A stretch of DNA of 64,000 nt from Ornithinibacillus halotolerans (GTDB lineage: Bacteria > Bacillota > Bacilli > Bacillales > Amphibacillaceae). The notes beneath the pieces are model-generated. The model was not told the DNA's origin. It did not search any database and saw only the letters and a list, made by a program, of their open reading frames with translations. The position numbers and the translations under genes were made by a program. Positions 18,676 through 26,594 of the stretch are shown in pieces. Positions within the stretch are counted from its first letter, which is position 1. Every line of letters begins with the position of its first letter. The stretch covers positions 1-64,000 of the forward strand of contig NZ_BMEY01000001.1 in NCBI RefSeq assembly GCF_014637405.1, written 5' to 3'.

Positions 18676-19251
18676 ATGGCAGAAGTTTTGTTGTTTCACC
18701 ATATTTTAGGTAAAACAAAGGGGATAGAAGCATTCGCTGAACAACTCAGAAGTGCTGGGCATACAGTGCACGTACCAGATTTATTTGACGGCCGAACTTT
18801 TTCCTCTCTGGAGGATGGTTTGGAATTTGTAAATGAGATTGGATCTGAAGAATTGATAGAACGAGGTGTTCGGGTAGCTAGCGAACTTTCAAGAGATGTT
18901 ATCTATGCTGGTTTTTCACTGGGGGTTATGCCAGCACAGAAGCTTGCACAAACTCGTGAAGGAGCTAAAGGCGCAATATTTTTTCATGCATGTCTCCCGA
19001 CTTCGGCATTTGAGTCTCCGTGGCAGCCCGACTTACCTGTACAAATTCATGCTATGAATGAGGATCCATTTTTCGTGGAGGACGGGGACATCGATGCGGC
19101 CCGAGAACTTGTTGCTTTGGCAAACCACGCTGAACTATTTCAGTACGAAGGCAAGGAACATCTTTTCACTGACAATAGTTTACCGTCTTATGATGCTGAT
19201 GCGATGAAACTTGTCATGAAGCGAGTTCTTAAATTTCTAGCAAATTGGTAA
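18676..19251 (+). CDS. dienelactone-hydrolase-family alpha/beta hydrolase
   Basis: A 191-residue alpha/beta hydrolase. The nucleophile elbow is YAGFSLGVMPAQ, with Ser where classical dienelactone hydrolases have Cys; the acid is probably Asp in NEDPFFVEDGD and the base His in GKEHLFTD. So it is more likely a general esterase than a true dienelactone hydrolase. Codons look more GC-rich than in neighbouring genes (inference by eye), a possible sign of transfer. GGAGG precedes the ATG. Confidence 0.85.
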   Translation: MAEVLLFHHILGKTKGIEAFAEQLRSAGHTVHVPDLFDGRTFSSLEDGLEFVNEIGSEELIERGVRVASELSRDVIYAGFSLGVMPAQKLAQTREGAKGAIFFHACLPTSAFESPWQPDLPVQIHAMNEDPFFVEDGDIDAARELVALANHAELFQYEGKEHLFTDNSLPSYDADAMKLVMKRVLKFLANW

Positions 19252-19374
19252 TTGATAGTATTTTCACCAACTGAATTCCAGGGTGATATTTAGAATGTTT
19301 ACTATGCAATCTTATATAAAATTGCATAAATATGAGATAATTCACATAATTTGACGACTATATGGAGGTTAGTA

Positions 19375-19662
19375 ATGTTATTTATGATTTTTGGCTTTAT
19401 TGCCATCATAGCAACTTTAATCAATCTTTATTCCTATCATTTAGGAAAGGAATACAAGTTAGCTATGGCGATTGGGCTATCCTTTACAGCTTTAACAGTT
19501 TGCGCGGAATATAGTCTAGTATCTCGTTGGGTAGCAGTGGAAGATTGGGCAGCGATAGAGGATGTAGTTCCTGGAATGGAAAGAGCTTTATGGTTTTTAA
19601 CAATTGTTTCTATTCTACTAAATATCATGCCTATACTTTTAGAGTTAAAAAAGAAGAAATGA
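19375..19662 (+). CDS. small membrane protein, 95 aa
   Basis: Three helices (about 2-19, 28-48 and 68-88) with a loop WVAVEDWAAIEDVVPGMERA and a KKKK tail. ATG 19375 follows GGAGG by eight nt; an upstream in-frame codon at 19351 lacks a site. The loop and length resemble unnamed Bacillus membrane proteins. Family not assigned. Confidence 0.72.
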   Translation: MLFMIFGFIAIIATLINLYSYHLGKEYKLAMAIGLSFTALTVCAEYSLVSRWVAVEDWAAIEDVVPGMERALWFLTIVSILLNIMPILLELKKKK

Positions 19663-19670
19663 TTTTTATT

Positions 19671-19702
19671 AGTGTTAATTCCAAGTGATTAACACTTTTT
19701 TT
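19671..19702 (+). terminator. rho-independent terminator
   Basis: Stem AGTGTTAAT / ATTAACACT with loop TCCAAGTG and T7. Confidence 0.85.
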
Positions 19703-19722
19703 ATGATTATTTATAGACAAGA

Positions 19723-19757
19723 AAACCATCTAAATCCGTCATGAATCTAGATGGTTT
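19723..19757 (-). terminator. terminator of the SRPBCC gene
   Basis: Perfect stem AAACCATCTA / TAGATGGTTT just past the stop codon of the minus-strand gene, followed on that strand by a T-rich tract. Confidence 0.75.
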
Positions 19758-19769
19758 ATAAAAATATGG

Positions 19770-20258
19770 TTATGGTTGACAACATAAATTACCTTCGCCT
19801 TTTTCGAGCGCTGATTTTAGACTTTCAAGAACTCCTGACCAAGCCATTTGATGCCATTCAAATGCTTCTACCCATTCTTCTTTATCTTTAAATCCAATAT
19901 GTTTAAGAGTTACTTTAGTGGAGTTTTCATTGATTGATTGGAGATTGACACAAACCGTTGTTAATTCATTGTCATTGTTCATTAATTCCTCAAATTGGTC
20001 AGGACCTTTCCATGTAAAATGTAGCTCTTTTTTAGAAATAAGTTTTGTGATTTTGCAACCTTTCGTATTCATGCTTGTACTATTTCCCGGTATAAAATAT
20101 AACTCATATGCACCACCTTCTCTTAAATCTACGACCGCTTCAGGTGCAAACCATTCTGATACTCGTTCTGAGATTGTCCAAGCATACCATACTAAATCTA
20201 AAGGTGCGTTGATCGTTACCTCTTTAGTAATTGCTTTATTATTTGTAGTAGTTTTCAA
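19770..20258 (-). CDS. SRPBCC (AHSA1-like) family protein
   Basis: A 162-residue protein with the AHSA1/START-like fold: VTINAPLDLVWYAWTISERV at the N-terminus, WFAPEAVVDLREGGAYEL in the middle, and a C-terminal helix HQMAWSGVLESLKSALEKGE. It ends NLCCQP; a CC near the C-terminus occurs in several relatives. Bacterial members bind small hydrophobic ligands or act as stress proteins; no ligand can be named. Start is TTG at 20258 after AAAGGAGAG. Confidence 0.83.
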   Translation of the reverse strand: MKTTTNNKAITKEVTINAPLDLVWYAWTISERVSEWFAPEAVVDLREGGAYELYFIPGNSTSMNTKGCKITKLISKKELHFTWKGPDQFEELMNNDNELTTVCVNLQSINENSTKVTLKHIGFKDKEEWVEAFEWHQMAWSGVLESLKSALEKGEGNLCCQP

Positions 20259-20708
20259 AAGAAATCTCTCCTTTTGCTATATTATTCCAATTAAATAATA
20301 ACATTATTGGATAAATTATGAAATAGCATATTAAGAGTAAATCAATTATATTTTTCGTACCTTCTTGTCTACCTTTTAAACTTGCTCCAAAGAATTTATG
20401 AGTAGTCTATAAAATAGTACAATTACAGAAGCATTTTAAAAGTTTTCCATCCCCGTATAAATTCTAATAAGGAAATAATAAAAGAATTGGGTGATCCATA
20501 GTCATTTACCAATATTATTTTTTGTAAAAAATTCCTCATTAAGTTAGCATAGACCCACGTAAATATGTTATTATTTTGATTGTGATTTTTTTCTTTCCTA
20601 TAAAATACCTCAAATAATGTAATCAAATTTTTATAGAACCCCATTTATATTTTTTAGATTTCATTCTAATAAAAGTAAATAATAATGTCTTTTAAGGGAG
20701 GGGATTTG
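20259..20708. other. intergenic region between divergent genes
   Basis: About 450 nt of very AT-rich sequence between the SRPBCC gene (minus) and the MHYT-GGDEF-EAL gene (plus). I see no supported gene or repeat. A 73-codon minus-strand frame at 20423-20644 has no ribosome site. Confidence 0.5.
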
Positions 20709-22706
20709 TTGACTGTTAGTTATAATTATTACATGGTTGCATTATCATTTTTAATTGCTATATTAGCATCTTATTCCGCGTTAAGTATTGCTTCGAGAAT
20801 TTCGAATGCAGAAGGAAAGATGCGATTTTTTTGGTTGTTTTCTGGGTCTTTTGTCATGGGTACGGGTGTTTGGTCGATGCATTTTGTTGGGATGCTTGCA
20901 TTGCACGCGAATATGGCGGTAGCGTATGATACTAAACTGACATTTATTTCGTTATTTGCTAGTGTTATCGCTTCTTTTATTGCATTTCTTATAACGATGC
21001 CAAAGCAAATTAAATGGAATCACATCGCTTTTGGTGGGTTATTTATGGGTAGCGGAATTGTAGCCATGCATTATTTAGGAATGGAAGCAATGGTGATGGA
21101 AGCAGAGGTTTCCTATCATCCATTCTACTGGACGTTATCAGTAGTCGTTGCCATTGTAGCTTCTTATGTTTCATTACTATTATTTATTAAGTTTCGGAAT
21201 TATACATCTTCCAGCTTGTTAAAAATATTCTCAGCCATTTTTATGGGTATTGCGATAACTGGTATGCATTACATTGGTATGCGAGCGACAATTTTTGATG
21301 TTCCATCAGGTGCGGAAATGGTCCATAATTCAGCAAAAAGTATGTTTCTCGTGTATAGTGTAACGGGTAATATTGCGATCATCTTGTTAATTTCATGGGG
21401 AAGTATTTTCTTTGATCGGCATGTACTAGAAAAGATGGCTTATCGAGATAGTATTACGAATCTACCGAACCGTCATGAGATGACTCGTTTTTTCAATAAA
21501 GCGGTAGAAAAGGAACAGTTATCGGTTATGTTTCTTGATTTAGACCACTTCAAAGTAATTAATGATACATTAGGCCATGATATTGGTGATTCGTTAATAG
21601 AAGAAGTGGGCAAACGGTTAAATCAATTTATCAGTGAAGATGTGAAGGTGTTTCGAATTGGAGGAGATGAGTTTCTCATTATCGTGAAACAACATGACCG
21701 ACAGACTGCGGAAACATTAGCAAAAGAAATCTTATCTTCTCTTAAAAAGGTATATGATATTAAGGGAAACACCCTTTATATAACAGGTAGTATCGGGATA
21801 AGTATCGGCGTCATCCATGACGAAGACCGTACTTTCTTATTACGAGCAGCAGATACAGCAATGTACAAGGCGAAGGCATTAGGGAAAAATCAATACTGTG
21901 TATATAACGAGAAAATGGGAAAACAAGAAGTACGTAAAATGGAGATTGAGAAAGATCTACAACGAGCTATTGATGAGAAACAATTTTATGTTGTGTATCA
22001 ACCGAAATGGAATGTGACAAGGAATCAATTATGTGGGTTTGAAGCATTAGTACGTTGGGATCATCCTCATTTAGGATTAATATCTCCAGTTGAATTCATT
22101 CCCGTTGCTGAAGAGAAGGGGCTTATTGTTCAGTTAACAAATCTAGTATTAGAAGAAGCCTGTTACCAATGTAAACAATGGCAGCAGCGAGGGATTATCC
22201 AACCGGTATCGGTAAATATGTCTGTCGTTCTCTTTCGAAATGGGAATTTATTTGAAACTATTCAACGTGTTTTAAAAGCTACAGGGTTAGAGCCACATTT
22301 ACTAGAGTTAGAGATTACGGAATCGATGGTATTGGAAGATATTAATAATATTAATCAACAATTAAATATGATCCGTTCAATTGGAGTTCGGGTTTCTTTA
22401 GATGATTTCGGTACAGGCTACTCATCGATTGGTTTGTTAGACCAGATTCCAATTGATGCGTTAAAGTTAGACCGACTATTTACGAATGACTTAGATACTC
22501 CTAGTAAACGGGCGATTATTAATGCGATTATTTTAATGGCAGATAGTTTGAAAATAGATGTTATTGCAGAAGGGGTCGAAAATGAAGACCACACGGAATC
22601 GTTAAAGGAACTAGGTTGCCAAGTCATGCAAGGATTCTACTATGGTAAACCAATGAAAGATAGAGATATTGATAATTGGATAAGTAATTCATTAGTAGTC
22701 GAATAA
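20709..22706 (+). CDS. MHYT-GGDEF-EAL cyclic-di-GMP signalling protein
   Basis: About 665 residues. The first 235 form a seven-helix MHYT sensor with three signature repeats (WSMHFVGM, VAMHYLGM, TGMHYIGM), a domain proposed to bind a metal and sense gases. A GGDEF cyclase domain follows with an intact IGGDEF motif, then an EAL phosphodiesterase domain with FEALVRW, DDFGTGYSS and LKLDR. Both catalytic motifs are intact, so the protein could make or degrade c-di-GMP. Start is TTG 20709, seven nt after AAGGGAGG; ATG 20685 lies before this site. Confidence 0.94.
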   Translation: MTVSYNYYMVALSFLIAILASYSALSIASRISNAEGKMRFFWLFSGSFVMGTGVWSMHFVGMLALHANMAVAYDTKLTFISLFASVIASFIAFLITMPKQIKWNHIAFGGLFMGSGIVAMHYLGMEAMVMEAEVSYHPFYWTLSVVVAIVASYVSLLLFIKFRNYTSSSLLKIFSAIFMGIAITGMHYIGMRATIFDVPSGAEMVHNSAKSMFLVYSVTGNIAIILLISWGSIFFDRHVLEKMAYRDSITNLPNRHEMTRFFNKAVEKEQLSVMFLDLDHFKVINDTLGHDIGDSLIEEVGKRLNQFISEDVKVFRIGGDEFLIIVKQHDRQTAETLAKEILSSLKKVYDIKGNTLYITGSIGISIGVIHDEDRTFLLRAADTAMYKAKALGKNQYCVYNEKMGKQEVRKMEIEKDLQRAIDEKQFYVVYQPKWNVTRNQLCGFEALVRWDHPHLGLISPVEFIPVAEEKGLIVQLTNLVLEEACYQCKQWQQRGIIQPVSVNMSVVLFRNGNLFETIQRVLKATGLEPHLLELEITESMVLEDINNINQQLNMIRSIGVRVSLDDFGTGYSSIGLLDQIPIDALKLDRLFTNDLDTPSKRAIINAIILMADSLKIDVIAEGVENEDHTESLKELGCQVMQGFYYGKPMKDRDIDNWISNSLVVE

Positions 22707-22719
22707 ATAGAAGTATCGA

Positions 22720-22750
22720 AAAAAACAGCGTAGTGATATGCTGTTTTTTT
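22720..22750 (+). terminator. rho-independent terminator
   Basis: Stem AAAAACAGC / GCTGTTTTT with T7, after the c-di-GMP gene. Confidence 0.85.
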
Positions 22751-22813
22751 CTTTTTTATTAAATAGAAAATCAAGTGAATTTTATCTATTAATATATATT
22801 TAAGAATTACAAT

Positions 22814-22824
22814 TATGGTATGCT
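22814..22824 (+). promoter_or_regulatory. extended -10 promoter (TATGGTATGCT)
   Basis: TRTGn plus TATGCT, about 68 nt before the start codon at 22892. Confidence 0.5.
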
Positions 22825-22891
22825 ATGTTTAGAAAATATTAAAATTTACATAATTTAATAGAACTTTAGCCTGAATTTTAGGGGGAATAGT

Positions 22892-23563
22892 ATGCAATCA
22901 TCCCAATGGTTACAAGGTGGTCCTTTCCTTGAAGTTAGTTTTCTATTACAACTTAAAGAGGATAAAAGGAAAACTATCCAATTTATTCTTGATAATTTAT
23001 CGAAGGTTAACAACAATATTGAAATTGTTGATGATAATATAGGTGAGGTAATGGATGCTTTTGAAGTAGGCTATCCTTACGACGAAGGGGATGTACAAAC
23101 AACACACATCCATTCTTTTAGTTTAAATTTATATGTCTATCTCACGAGGAGACGAAAATCAGTATTACAAATAGATCTGGTCTCATCTAACACAGTAATG
23201 GTGAACTTTATGTTTTATGGTTCTACTATGGATGCAGGAGAGTGGGAGCAAATAGGAATTGAACAAGATGAGTATACAGACTTCACAAACTTCCTAAAGA
23301 ATTTGTATGCTGTGTATGAGTTTGAAGTTGGTGGCATTGCAATGGAAGAAAATGTTCTTGAGTTATTTGGGAGTGAAGAGATATATCCAAATGAATGTTA
23401 TCGGTATGAGGCCTTAGATCCTGAACGTTTTCTGCAAGAATCATCTGCTTTTATCGATATTATATGGAAAGATACAAATAAGAAATTATTAGATGTTCCA
23501 TTCAATCACGTAAGACTTGATAAGCAAGGTATTCTTATTCATGTTTGTAGTTTTAATGACTAA
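22892..23563 (+). CDS. unknown cytoplasmic protein, 223 aa
   Basis: An acidic soluble protein without signal peptide or membrane helix. It opens QWLQGGPFLEVSFLLQLK and has ELFGSEEIYPNECYRYEAL near residue 150. I do not recognise a family. The single-gene setting and acidic character would fit an immunity-type protein, but nothing proves it. TAGGGGGAATAG precedes the ATG. A hairpin without a clear T-run (23575-23607) follows. Confidence 0.68.
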   Translation: MQSSQWLQGGPFLEVSFLLQLKEDKRKTIQFILDNLSKVNNNIEIVDDNIGEVMDAFEVGYPYDEGDVQTTHIHSFSLNLYVYLTRRRKSVLQIDLVSSNTVMVNFMFYGSTMDAGEWEQIGIEQDEYTDFTNFLKNLYAVYEFEVGGIAMEENVLELFGSEEIYPNECYRYEALDPERFLQESSAFIDIIWKDTNKKLLDVPFNHVRLDKQGILIHVCSFND

Positions 23564-23637
23564 TATTTGAATATAAATCAAGTGTTGATTCACACTTGAT
23601 TTATATTTAAAGAATATTTTGAGCCTTATGTCATTGG

Positions 23638-23883
23638 GTGTTAAAATTATTATATAGTTCAACATGCTATTCAACTATCGGGCAAGTTAGTGTAATTATT
23701 GCAGGGTTTTTAGTATCATTTATATTAAATGGATTCGTTTATATGCAATGGATTCAATCATCTATAATAACGAGTGATAGTAGCAGTTTGAGCTGTTTCC
23801 TATTCCTTTTCGTGCTAGTCATCTCAAAAGTATTTATTGCTCCAAAAACGCATCATAAAAATAATATCACTGTATTAAAGTAG
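23638..23883 (+). CDS. possible membrane protein or gene fragment, 81 aa
   Basis: A frame from GTG 23638 with two hydrophobic stretches (VSVIIAGFLVSFILNGF and SCFLFLFVLVISKVFIA). There is no convincing ribosome site, and the N-terminus (MLKLLYSSTCYST) does not look natural. It may be the remains of a decayed membrane-protein gene just ahead of the acetyltransferase. Confidence 0.3.
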   Translation: MLKLLYSSTCYSTIGQVSVIIAGFLVSFILNGFVYMQWIQSSIITSDSSSLSCFLFLFVLVISKVFIAPKTHHKNNITVLK

Positions 23884-23928
23884 CTCATACATATGTACAA
23901 AGTAGAATCAATAAAGGAAGAATTTGTT

Positions 23929-24396
23929 ATGCAAAACATACCAAAAGTTACATTAGAGGAAGTTCAGGTAGATAGATCGCGTTTTTTAGATTATCTACTT
24001 ATTGCCGATGAGAGTGAAAAAGTCGTTAAGGATTACATAAACGATGGCGAAATGTTTTCCATTCATGTAGAAAACGACTTAGCGGGAGTCGTGTTATTTA
24101 CTTATCACGCTGAACACGTAATGGAATTGAAAAATATTGCAGTAGCACAAAAATATCGTGGAAAAGGGATCGGGAAGCTAGTAATCAATAATGCATGCCA
24201 ACTTTATCAAGGTAAAGGAATTAAGAAGTTAATCGTAGGAACGGCAAATTCTAGTATTGGTAACATAACTTTCTATCAAAAAGTAGGGTTTCGAATGGTT
24301 GAAATAAGAAAAGATTTCTTTAAAAGCTATCCAGAGCCAATCTATGAAAATGGTATAAGAGCATTAGATATGGTTATGTTTGAAAGAGTTTTATAA
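23929..24396 (+). CDS. GNAT family N-acetyltransferase
   Basis: A 155-residue GNAT enzyme with the acetyl-CoA loop in AVAQKYRGKGIGKLVINNAC (RGKGIG) and the final NITFYQKVGFRMVEIRKDFF. ATG 23929 is preferred because AAAGGAAG lies eight nt upstream; an in-frame ATG at 23893 has no site. The acceptor is unknown. Confidence 0.85.
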   Translation: MQNIPKVTLEEVQVDRSRFLDYLLIADESEKVVKDYINDGEMFSIHVENDLAGVVLFTYHAEHVMELKNIAVAQKYRGKGIGKLVINNACQLYQGKGIKKLIVGTANSSIGNITFYQKVGFRMVEIRKDFFKSYPEPIYENGIRALDMVMFERVL

Positions 24397-24476
24397 TGAA
24401 TAATGCATAAATACATACATAGTTTTGTATTCACCAGTATTGCTAAGGATTTGATGAAAAAACTACATAGTTGAAC

Positions 24477-24507
24477 AAGGCGTTCTTATAATTGGAACGT
24501 CTTTTTT
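24477..24507 (+). terminator. rho-independent terminator
   Basis: Stem AAGGCGTTC / GAACGTCTT with T6. Confidence 0.8.
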
Positions 24508-24529
24508 CTTGAAACGCTTTTTTGAATTT

Positions 24530-24540
24530 TGTGGTAATAT
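24530..24540 (+). promoter_or_regulatory. extended -10 promoter (TTGTGGTAATAT)
   Basis: TGTGG plus TAATAT after TTTTTGAATTT, 70 nt before the GTG at 24610. Same terminator-promoter arrangement as at 14317-14382. Confidence 0.5.
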
Positions 24541-24609
24541 TAGGTGTAGGTTTAAAAGGATCACAATAAAAGAGTTTTGTTAAGGTTTTCAATTAGAAGG
24601 GGTGAAAAT

Positions 24610-24834
24610 GTGAAAAAGCGGTGGATCTTTTGGTGGATGTCTAACATATTTTGGATCTTCATTTTTGGAGTATTGGCAGCAATCATTGCACTAAGGGAGG
24701 TTGATGGCGCTGGTGCTATTCAAACCCCTGAGCTGAGACTAGTTGCATTTATAGTTTTATTGATTGCGTTTATCATCCCAGTAATTATTCAAGTTGTATG
24801 GCTAATTATTAATGTAACTAGTACCCGTAAATAG
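24610..24834 (+). CDS. DUF3923 family membrane protein
   Basis: A 74-residue protein with two membrane helices around a conserved loop: WWMSNIFWIFIFGVLAAI, then LREVDGAGAIQTPELRL, then IIPVIIQVVWLIINV. This is the DUF3923 pattern of Bacillus; function unknown. GTG 24610 follows GAAGGGGTG; the longer frame from 24577 adds an unlikely hydrophilic leader. Confidence 0.85.
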   Translation: MKKRWIFWWMSNIFWIFIFGVLAAIIALREVDGAGAIQTPELRLVAFIVLLIAFIIPVIIQVVWLIINVTSTRK

Positions 24835-24878
24835 GAGGAGAACGGGAAGAGAGAAATAAGACAAATAAATAAAAAGGT

Positions 24879-24913
24879 AACAAGGTAATGCAATATCATC
24901 ACCTTGTTTTTTT
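24879..24913 (+). terminator. rho-independent terminator
   Basis: Stem AACAAGGT / ACCTTGTT with a 14-nt loop and T7. Confidence 0.85.
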
Positions 24914-24942
24914 GTGGGAAAATATAAAAATTGCTTGAAGAT

Positions 24943-24953
24943 TATGTTAGACT
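24943..24953 (+). promoter_or_regulatory. extended -10 promoter (TATGTTAGACT)
   Basis: TTGCTTGAAGATTATGTTAGACT resembles the recurring block; 47 nt before the start codon at 25000. Confidence 0.5.
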
Positions 24954-24999
24954 TATTATCATATTTCGGAATAGGATTTAAACAAGCGGGGGAAAAAGG

Positions 25000-25626
25000 A
25001 TGTTTATCGTTAGAACGATTATTATGTGGGTAGTTATTTCAACTGCCATCAATGCATATTTGATGACTCTACCAAAACCTGTGCTACGAAAAAAAGATTA
25101 TCCAGCAACCTATTTTATTCGTAGAACAAATCGGATAGATAGACAAAATAAAAGGGAATGTGCTGCATTTTCGAGTGCCTATATTTTACGCCACTTTGGA
25201 ATCGAAGCGAATGGGGAGGAACTATATCAGAATTTTCCGAGTAAAACGAGAACAGGAGATGTATACCCGAAAGGAATCCGTACCGTTTTAAAAAAGAAGG
25301 AACTTAAAACTAACTATTATAAAGGGAATATCCATACATTAAAGTACGAGGTTAGTAAAGGAACACCTGTGATCGTATTCATTAAGGTAAACAAAAATAG
25401 AAGAAATTTACATTTTGTACCGGTAATCGGATATGATGAGAAATATGTTTATCTTGCGGAATCATTAGGACACTTAGTAAATTGCCAACATAACAATGAA
25501 GAAAGAATGTACAATCGAAAAGTCCTAATTGAGGATTTTAAGAAATTATGGGATGTCAAAACGATTTATACGCTTTTCTATAGCAACACATACATAACTG
25601 TCGAGAAAAGTAATGGTGAGCATTAA
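25000..25626 (+). CDS. C39-like putative cysteine peptidase, membrane-anchored
   Basis: An N-terminal hydrophobic segment (MFIVRTIIMWVVISTAINAY) anchors a 180-residue domain with papain-like C39 features: catalytic Cys in KRECAAFSSAYILRHFG (residue 55), His in NLHFVPVIGYD and an acidic residue in YVYLAESLG. C39 enzymes cleave leader peptides, but without an ABC partner this may be a stand-alone peptidase or an inactive relative. AGCGGGGGAAAAAGG precedes the ATG. The next small gene begins 73 nt later. Confidence 0.78.
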   Translation: MFIVRTIIMWVVISTAINAYLMTLPKPVLRKKDYPATYFIRRTNRIDRQNKRECAAFSSAYILRHFGIEANGEELYQNFPSKTRTGDVYPKGIRTVLKKKELKTNYYKGNIHTLKYEVSKGTPVIVFIKVNKNRRNLHFVPVIGYDEKYVYLAESLGHLVNCQHNNEERMYNRKVLIEDFKKLWDVKTIYTLFYSNTYITVEKSNGEH

Positions 25627-25699
25627 TCTAATAAAGATAGCTATTAGAAATAAACAGCATTATAATAGGAGAATGACGTACAAAGAGGAGCAAAAGAAT

Positions 25700-25873
25700 A
25701 TGTCGGAGAAAAAGAAGTTAACTACTAGAGAGATTGTCCAACAACAGTTGGAACGTAAAAAGCAAGCTCAAGAAAACAACAAGCAAACAATGCATGGCAA
25801 CGGTGCAGGAAAGCATATGAAGAGCCAACTTGCTAAGAAACCAAGTATGACCCGTCGTAAAATGGGAAGTTAA
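25700..25873 (+). CDS. small basic protein, 57 aa
   Basis: A highly charged, Lys/Gln/Asn-rich soluble protein: KKKLTTREIVQQQLERKKQA followed by KQTMHGNGAGKHMKSQLAKK and SMTRRKMGS. It looks like a small nucleic-acid-binding or spore-associated protein by composition only; I do not recognise it. The ATG at 25700 has AGAGGAG nine nt upstream, which rules out longer starts. Confidence 0.7.
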   Translation: MSEKKKLTTREIVQQQLERKKQAQENNKQTMHGNGAGKHMKSQLAKKPSMTRRKMGS

Positions 25874-25911
25874 TTTTTGTTGAGCTAGTTACTTTCATAT
25901 TTTAATGTAGA

Positions 25912-25946
25912 GAGACATCGATTGGTATAGAATTGATGTCTTTTTT
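25912..25946 (+). terminator. rho-independent terminator
   Basis: Stem AGACATC / GATGTCT with T6. Confidence 0.78.
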
Positions 25947-25982
25947 GTTCGAATAAAATTCTCATTGAAATGGGTGGCTATT

Positions 25983-26432
25983 ATGAGTGGATTTATAATC
26001 ACTGGTAAAAATGGAGTGATTAAAATTGAATTCAGCGAAGTGTTTGGTTTTCCTAAGGAAACTAGTTATTTAGGTGGTTATGATGTTAAAGGAAAAATAA
26101 ACATCCAATGTGGTAATTTTTTTGTGAAAGATGCTGATTTGTGGTTCTCTACTGGTCAGGTATATCAGTTCTTTACTAGGTTACAGAAATGCTATAAAGA
26201 CTTGGCTGGTAGTGTAACTTTTATAGATGCAGACAATAACTTTAAAATGGAAGTCTATTTTAACAGACTTGGACAAGTAAAGATTCAAGGCTTTTTTCAA
26301 GAAGTAGCCCATCTAGAAAATATATTACAGTACCAGTTTGAAAGTGAACAAAGTTATTTAACCTCAACCATAAAAGAGTTAGAGGAAATTGTTCTATACT
26401 ATGGCGACATGGAAGGGGAAAAATGCTGGTAG
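25983..26432 (+). CDS. WapI/DUF6228-like putative immunity protein
   Basis: A 149-residue soluble protein. The order YDVKGKINIQCGNFFVKDAD, YQFFTRLQKCYKDLAGSVTF, NRLGQVKIQGFF, and finally FESEQSYLTSTIKELEEIV resembles WapI-type immunity proteins as I remember them. A WapA-type toxin is not present in the window, so it would be an orphan immunity gene (inference). ATG 25983 follows GGGTGG. Confidence 0.62.
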   Translation: MSGFIITGKNGVIKIEFSEVFGFPKETSYLGGYDVKGKINIQCGNFFVKDADLWFSTGQVYQFFTRLQKCYKDLAGSVTFIDADNNFKMEVYFNRLGQVKIQGFFQEVAHLENILQYQFESEQSYLTSTIKELEEIVLYYGDMEGEKCW

Positions 26433-26518
26433 CAAGTAAAATTAATAAAAGAGTTAAAACTGTTACTAATTAGTGTTATTTTCAGTATGATTCAAATTAA
26501 GATGCTTATTTTTCAAAC

Positions 26519-26562
26519 AAAGGAACCACACATGACTTGGGTATCATGTAAGGTTCCTTTTT
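26519..26562. terminator. bidirectional terminator
   Basis: Long hairpin: outer stem AAAGGAACC / GGTTCCTTT, inner stem ACATGA / TCATGT, with T5 on one side and A-rich sequence on the other. It separates the convergent immunity-like and catalase genes. Confidence 0.85.
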
Positions 26563-26594
26563 AATGTGCAATTTCCTTTATTACTATTTAATTC

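Noticed and set aside
20423-20644. A 73-codon minus-strand frame upstream of the MHYT-GGDEF-EAL gene
   Set aside because: No ribosome site, no recognisable protein features, very AT-rich; most likely chance.
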